From Lonicera japonica (taxonomy: Eukaryota > Streptophyta > Magnoliopsida > Dipsacales > Caprifoliaceae), in contig CM038471.1 in the NCBI GenBank assembly GCA_021464415.1, positions 33,515,234-33,579,233 of the forward strand: a DNA stretch of 64,000 nt, given 5' to 3'. The notes beneath the pieces were generated by a model. The model was not told the origin of the DNA and did no database searches. It saw only the letters and a list, made by a program, of their open reading frames with translations. Of the stretch, positions 60,001-64,000 are shown one piece after another (within the stretch, counting starts at the first letter, position 1; each line of letters begins with the position of its first letter). A program made the translations under genes and the position numbers.

Positions 60001-61054
60001 TTCTATTACCACGCACCTCCTTTTCTAACTTTATCAGAAAAATTTGTTTTTTAAATCATGTTCAACCTTTGCAATCAAACGCCTCCTTAGTGTTTGAATA
60101 AATTTCCTCAAATTTCCCTTTCTGACGGAAATCTCAAAACCGCCTCCCCATAAGTTTTTGTTTTCCATGGACCAAAGAATCGAATTCTTTGCTATTTAAA
60201 CCGGCCACACACACCCTTATTTCCAGAACACATGATTAGCCAAGGACTCTCGAAAAATGGATTTCAGCTACACCTTCCTCTTGCCTTTTTGTATTTGCAT
60301 TTGAATGACAAATTATGCCTCAGGTACCACAACGGCAAGAAAATTAAGGATATTATGCTTGCATGGATTTCGACAGAATGCCTCAAGTTTCAAAGGAAGA
60401 ACTGCATCGCTTGCCAAGAAACTCAAAAACATAGCGGAGCTTGTATTTATCAATGCACCCCATGAGTTATCATTCATCTACCAACCTAATCCAACAGCCC
60501 TAGATAATAATCACGAATCTCCTCCACCATCAATTAAATGCAACAAAAAATTCGCATGGTTAATTACTCCTAATTCCCATCCAAAAACCAACGATGAATG
60601 GAAAATAGCTGACGGTCCATTCGATTCCCTTCAGTACCAAAACCAAACCGATGGTTTTGATGAATCACTTTCATACCTCAAAACTGTGTTTACACAATCA
60701 GGGCCGTTCGATGGGATCCTAGGATTCTCACAAGGAGCGGCAATGGCTGCTTCAGTTTGTGCACAAAAACTGAAGCTAAAGGGTGAAATAGATTTCAGAT
60801 TTGCTATTTTGTGCTCTGGATTTGCTGTTAAATTGGCCGAGTTTGAACGGGGATCAATCAAATGCCCTTCGCTCCATATATTTGGGAACGAAAAGGGCGA
60901 AGACCGGCAGATAGCAAGCCAAGCCAGTAGATATTTGGCATCTTTATTTGAAGATGGTTGCTCTGTGATTATTGAACACGACAATGGTCATATTATTCCT
61001 ACAAGGTCTCCATACATTGACGAGATTAAGGATTTTCTTCAACGATTTCTCTAA
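48084..61054 (+). CDS. STR6: Rhodanese-like domain protein 6 type (TrhO-like rhodanese fused to FSH1 serine hydrolase)
   Basis: Nine exons join in frame to 605 aa: 48084-48248, 52556-52717, 52821-52926, 53440-53638, 54443-54524, 56847-56929, 58003-58135, 59533-59689, 60324-61054. Residues 1-120 resemble the N-terminal domain of bacterial TrhO/YceA ([29 protein letters not shown]). Residues about 145-265 are rhodanese, with active-site loop CTGGIRCE (Cys213) identical in form to TrhO, which hydroxylates tRNA U34. Residues about 270-345 form a linker with paired cysteines (CLLC, CSYC, CESC, CELC). Residues 368-605 are an FSH1/ovarian-cancer-gene-2 type alpha/beta hydrolase: LCLHGFRQN oxyanion region, GFSQG (Ser498), probable Asp556 and His585 (HDNGHIIP). 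This is the layout I recall for Arabidopsis STR6. All introns are GT-AG; intron 1 is 4.3 kb. All residues needed for both active sites are present, so it looks functional. The activity in plants is inferred. Confidence 0.93.
48437..48715. mobile_element. MITE-like element in STR6 intron 1
   Basis: GGCTCCGTTTGTTTTTTTTA on the left pairs weakly with the right end GGTAAAAACAAACC; inner CTGATTGCTGAAC/CTGCTGAACGC words recur. Boundaries uncertain. Confidence 0.45.
49338..50052. mobile_element. Non-autonomous hAT element in STR6 intron 1, 8-bp TSD ATCACAAC
   Basis: Perfect ATCACAAC duplications (49330-49337, 50053-50060). Termini CAGTGTTCTAAAAATCG and CGATTTTTAGAACATTG are inverted repeats. Both ends are packed with CCGATT(T/A) motifs. 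About 715 bp, no transposase. A sister copy sits in intron 5. Confidence 0.93.
50230..51310 (-). pseudogene. Degraded Ty3/gypsy reverse transcriptase region in STR6 intron 1
   Basis: The minus strand shows AACCTTGAGAGCAAGGTTTC and GGGGAAGGAATGTTACGTCC near 50320-50270, resembling a gypsy pol/LTR junction. Near 50563-50516 it reads [11 protein letters not shown](stop)-TKLD, matching the RT-RNase H connection motif of plant gypsy elements (usually GHIISAEGVS.DP.K). Stops and frame changes abound. The order of the two pieces suggests rearrangement. Confidence 0.5.
51311..52500. other. STR6 intron 1, remaining sequence
   Basis: Probably more retroelement-derived sequence (short frames on both strands at 51712-52233), but I can identify no domain. 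Confidence 0.35.
53052..53312. mobile_element. MITE in STR6 intron 3 ('GACTTTGCCCCC' family)
   Basis: AAGGGTTTTTTTGACTTTGC and the reverse complement of the right end (TTTTTTTACTTATCCCC) form the TIR. TTAGACTTTGCC and GGGGGCAATGTCTAA-type segments pair inside. A half copy lies at 56515-56607. Confidence 0.7.
53862..53970 (+). repeat. SINE-like sequence in STR6 intron 4
   Basis: B-box-like AAGGGTTCAAGTCTTG, then a tail AAAAAAAGATTGCGAGGGTAAAA that resembles the tail of the SINE in RPC4 intron 9 (AAGAAGATTGTAGGGATAAAA). Confidence 0.5.
54556..55223. mobile_element. Non-autonomous hAT element in STR6 intron 5, sister of 49338
   Basis: Starts CAATGTTCTAAAAATCG and ends CGATTTTTAGAACACTAG. The right end has tandem CCGATTTT(T/C)CCCCGATTT motifs (55045-55210). 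The target duplication is degenerate (TGTTTCAG against TGTTTCTT), so it is older than the intron 1 copy. Confidence 0.88.
55224..56350 (-). mobile_element. Retroelement-derived sequence in STR6 intron 5
   Basis: The minus strand at 56348-56103 encodes [20 protein letters not shown] and then loses similarity; the opening resembles the N terminus of plant Copia-type gag proteins. GA-rich direct-repeat-like sequence precedes it at 55500-55760. No LTR pair was found. Tentative. Confidence 0.35.
56515..56607. mobile_element. Half copy of the intron 3 MITE family
   Basis: GGGGGCAATGTCTGATGATT and GGGGTAAAGTAAGAAAAATACCC match the right-hand half and terminus of the element at 53052. Confidence 0.65.
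57787..57928. mobile_element. hAT-type MITE in STR6 intron 6
   Basis: CAGGGGCGGAGTGG at the left and CCCTCCGCCCCTTCTG at the right are inverted. This CAGGGGCGGA terminus is widespread among plant hAT elements. A run of about ten G lies inside (57869-57880). Confidence 0.7.
59112..59352. mobile_element. Foldback MITE in STR6 intron 7
   Basis: GGATCTGGTCCCTCAACTTT and AAGGATGTGATCCTTGTAGA on the left pair with TCTACAAGGACCGCATCCTT and AAAAGTTGTGGCCTTATCC on the right. Multiple GTATCT/AGATAC motifs fill the centre. Confidence 0.82.
59850..60086. mobile_element. Tourist-like MITE in STR6 intron 8, TTA target duplication
   Basis: GGGTCTGTCTGTTTGTTTGC and GCAATCAAACGCCTCC form the TIR, with inner TTGAAAAATGATTTGAAAAA pairing to TTTTTAAATCATGTTCAA. 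TTA at 59847-59849 and 60087-60089. Confidence 0.8.
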
Positions 61055-61706
61055 CTCAGGGATTTGGTTCTTATTCATTTAAAGCTTGAAAACTACACTA
61101 TGAACAACCGAGATTTTCTTGGTATGTCAAATAGGAAATTTGTCAGGTGTGTTCTGCGGAATATTTATGTTTCTCTTTGGTTCTAAATTCAGTTTTTAAA
61201 CTAATTTTGGTGGTATATCCGCAGAACATTAGGTTCGTGGATAATGAGTTAGGCATGGGATTTTACCTAGTGTGAAATGCAAGGGGAACCTCATAAATAT
61301 TGTTGTATTTGAGATAAATGTTATTTTTCATATAACTCTAGAGTTTGATATAATTTTATGGAAATTTTGTTTTCAATTGTCTTGAGGTTATATGTAGATA
61401 TATTTTGGCCCAAGGCTGGGATTTTGTCAATTTTAGTGATTCTTTTTCTTTTTGTTGTTGCACTAATTTGTATTTCTTTCTCCTCAAATTAAGAGCTACA
61501 CTTCGACTTTCTTCAAGAAGAATGATGCACATATCGATTAGTTTCAAGATGTCTATCTCGAATCAATTTGGTTTGTAGACGGTAGATCTACCCAATATAC
61601 TTCTTGTATGAGGGGAATCTTGAAGAACATAAAATTAACTAAATGACCAGTAAAGGGGCGACATCTGGTATTTGTGACACGCATTGTCTTTAACTAATTG
61701 GTGCAC
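61055..61706. other. STR6 3' UTR and downstream sequence
   Basis: No further gene. AT-rich with no obvious repeat ends. Confidence 0.45.
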
Positions 61707-62228
61707 TGTCATACCAATTATCAATTTTTTCAATTTTTACGCTTAACAATGAAATTTGTTGTATTTTACCCTAAATTAGTAACTGGGTTAATAAAATTGG
61801 GGGCAAAACAAATAGACAATTTATCCCCTCGAACCTTTCTTAAGAGGGTTATTAACATTAATTGTAATTCTCACTCACAAAATTTCTGAAAGTACCTTCC
61901 ATTAAGCCCTGCTCATCAATTCCAATCATCTCTCCTAACATATCAGCAATCTTGGAGATATTACTGATGCTTCTTTTATGAATAGGTAGATTATGCAATT
62001 GAACCAAGAAGGGGGCCATAGAGAAATCAAGCTCTTCAACAACCGCCCCTGGATACCATTTTTGCAGAACTAATAAATACCCCATAACAAAAATTGAGGG
62101 GATATGTTATTTACCCATTTTACCCTTCATTATGTCAATATTATTAACCCCATTATCAATTTAAGGTAAAGTGCAACAAATTTCATAGTTCAGCGTAAAA
62201 ATTAATAAAATTGATGGTTGGTATGTCA
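61707..62228. mobile_element. TIR DNA transposon carrying a captured gene/LINE fragment
   Basis: TGTCATACCAATTATCAATT (left) and the reverse complement of the right end TGACATACCAACCATCAATT begin inverted repeats of about 100 bp (AATTTTTACGCT, ATGAAATTTGTTG, TTTACC, GGGTTAATAA shared in order). The interior carries a non-transposase coding fragment, like a Pack-type element. A target duplication was not resolved. Confidence 0.85.
61872..62085 (-). pseudogene. DUF4283-type fragment inside the TIR element
   Basis: The minus strand reads VLQKWYPGAVVEELDFSMAP, FLVQLHNLPIHKRSISNISK and IADMLGEMIGIDE. This is the conserved core of plant DUF4283 proteins, which accompany LINE-type retroelements (usual form: ..ELDFS..PFWVQ.HNLP.). 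Only about 70 residues remain, with no zinc knuckle. Confidence 0.8.
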
Positions 62229-64000
62229 CAATAGAATCGAGTGTATGGTTCGGGTGAGTAAAATGCAATTAACTCTAAGAAAAATACAAATTTCAAGACA
62301 ATTAAATTGTGATAAAATAATTATGTTTTAAAAAGAAAATATGATTCGTAATTTCAAACATCTGGAGACTTCTTAATTTGAAATGGTAGAGGTACTTTTG
62401 CTTTTTTGACAAAAATAAATCTAAAATGTCAAATAAATATAAAATCAGAAAATTGTGGCCACCAATGTCAACATTTGATTATGTTCAAATATATTTGATT
62501 TGATTGGATCGAAAAAAACCGTCAAAAAATGGGCTTCTTTTCAATGACAGATCCAGCCTAGAGATTTATTTTTGTTTGGGCTACAGCCCTTTCCAACCAG
62601 TTGAATTAGTGATGAAATTTTTGTGACAAAAATGCATATTCGAAAAAATTTATACTTCTTTAGCAATGAAAATTTGTGGCACATCGCACAATATAATTTT
62701 TAGATTCACAAAAGTTTGCAACAATTAAGAACTTGATTACAAAATTTAGAGTTTTAATTTGTTGTTAAAAAGCGTTTCCTAAATGTAACGCAAAATTTTA
62801 ATAACTCAGACTTTTAGTGACCAAAATTTTTTGTAATGATATTGTCACCCAATACTTTTACCGGTTTAGTGACCACGTGATGAAAAAAATATTGTCTCAA
62901 ATGTAGTTATGGACGAAAGGAATAAGTTTAGAGATTTTTTCTTTTTGGGTGTTGAAGAGTTATGTTCTTATAAAGAATGTTGCATCCATTATCTTGCTCA
63001 ATAGCTCCGAAGAAGACCCTCCTAGAAAATATAGCTCTATTATTTTTGATATGTGTTACACTTACTAGTTTATCTTACCGGCATATATTACAATAATTTT
63101 ACTTTTAACAAGACACAACCCATTTAATAGCAAAATGCACCCGGTAAAGATTTTCTAGATGAAAAAATATTTTCCTTTCGATATTACATATATAACTAGG
63201 TGGTATGGTAATTTTTTATTTTTGTTAGGAGAGTCTTGTCGCTCATTGTATCACCTTCTGATCTATTTGGACTTTGGAGATTGAATTGGTTGACCTCAAC
63301 CGTCTACCCCCGCTCCTCTAACACCCCCCCCCCCCCCCCGGTTGTAGTTGTGTTGTTTTTTTTTAAATACTATATTTTGGTGTTCCAAAAAAATAATAAT
63401 AATAAGTTCTCTTTATCGCGTAGTAATAAGTATATATGAACCGTTATAGGTTGGGGGTTGGCCGTTGGCCTAAACCAGTCTGACAGCAGCATCAAAACCA
63501 CACAAGACACGAGAGTTATTATTTTTGGTAGTACGATGATTGATAGTCATGTTGTACCTAATTCTGGGTAGTTGTTAAATTGCACTTATGGCACATATGC
63601 TGTTTAGAAAGGATACATATTGCCTGGTCGGAAAAATGTTCTAAAAGTTATAGTTTAAATTGGGGGTAAAATTGGTGTATGGCAGAACAGTCTTCAACTG
63701 AATCTAATTTATAAAGTTATAGTAACAACTATACATTAAAATAAAAAATTATAGTTTAAAGCTGTGCTTGGGCTTATGGGTAATTTTTTTTTTTTTAATT
63801 GACTTAAATTTTATTTATAAATATATGTGTATGGCTCACCTCATTTTTTTAATATTATTACTCTACACCTATTAAAATTTTATCAATTCATTTACCACCT
63901 TCATTTTGAGAACAGTCTTCAACTTTTTATTTGAATGGCTAATTTATAAGGAAAAAGCTATATTTTTTTTATAGAATATTTCATATCTAACAACGAATAT
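62229..64000. other. Intergenic, no gene recognised
   Basis: Contains a C-run of about 18 at 63323-63340 and AT-rich sequence. A 67-codon frame at 63236-63439 runs through the C-run and is not credible. Confidence 0.5.

Overview
This is plant nuclear DNA from a eudicot-type genome. The genes have many AT-rich introns with GT-AG (and one GC-AG) boundaries. Intergenic DNA is AT-rich and packed with LTR retrotransposons, MULE, hAT and Tourist-like DNA transposons and SINE-like tRNA-derived sequences. The species cannot be named from the sequence alone. Three genes look intact; the rest is mobile-element DNA, relics and unassigned intergenic sequence.

Layout. 1-3.1 kb: end of a Tat/Ogre-like Ty3/gypsy element, with 45-bp tandem repeats, a cluster of TGTCGCGCGACA palindromes just upstream of a TATA box, and a PBS-like end. 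3.65-3.99 kb: a near-perfect inverted duplication of a Copia-type LTR start. 5.7-12.7 kb: a Tat/Retand-like LTR element on the minus strand with a perfect TTCCT target duplication. It keeps only the C-terminal part of integrase, carries a degraded antisense ORF, and has captured a piece of the neighbouring RPC4 gene. 13.3-17.5 kb: RNA polymerase III subunit RPC4 (plus strand, 10 coding exons, 299 aa), with a duplicated promoter/5' leader. 18.6-18.9 kb: CYP72-type cytochrome P450 fragment.

19-31 kb: gene-free, dominated by a 2.3-kb segmental duplication and a dispersed repeat. 31.2-31.5 kb (minus): a short intact gene for a 98-aa protein with a C-terminal membrane segment, function unknown. 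34.9-39.1 kb: a third copy of the dispersed repeat, split by a hAT element (8-bp TSD) and by a MULE with a degenerate transposase (9-bp TSD). 40.3-41.0 kb: a small MULE of the same terminal family with an unusual array of a core that flips orientation. 42-46 kb: Tourist-like MITEs.

48.1-61.05 kb: a nine-exon plus-strand gene (605 aa) of the STR6 type. It joins a TrhO/YceA-like N-terminal domain and rhodanese, a cysteine-rich linker, and an FSH1-type serine hydrolase. Its introns hold at least eight transposon insertions or relics. 61.7-62.2 kb: a TIR element carrying a DUF4283-type fragment. The remainder to 64 kb shows no gene.

The genes do not form a pathway. RPC4 serves Pol III transcription. 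STR6 is predicted, from its bacterial relative, to act in tRNA wobble-uridine modification or sulfur transfer. The strongest story is mobile-element behaviour: gene-fragment capture, nested insertion and repeated loading of gene introns.
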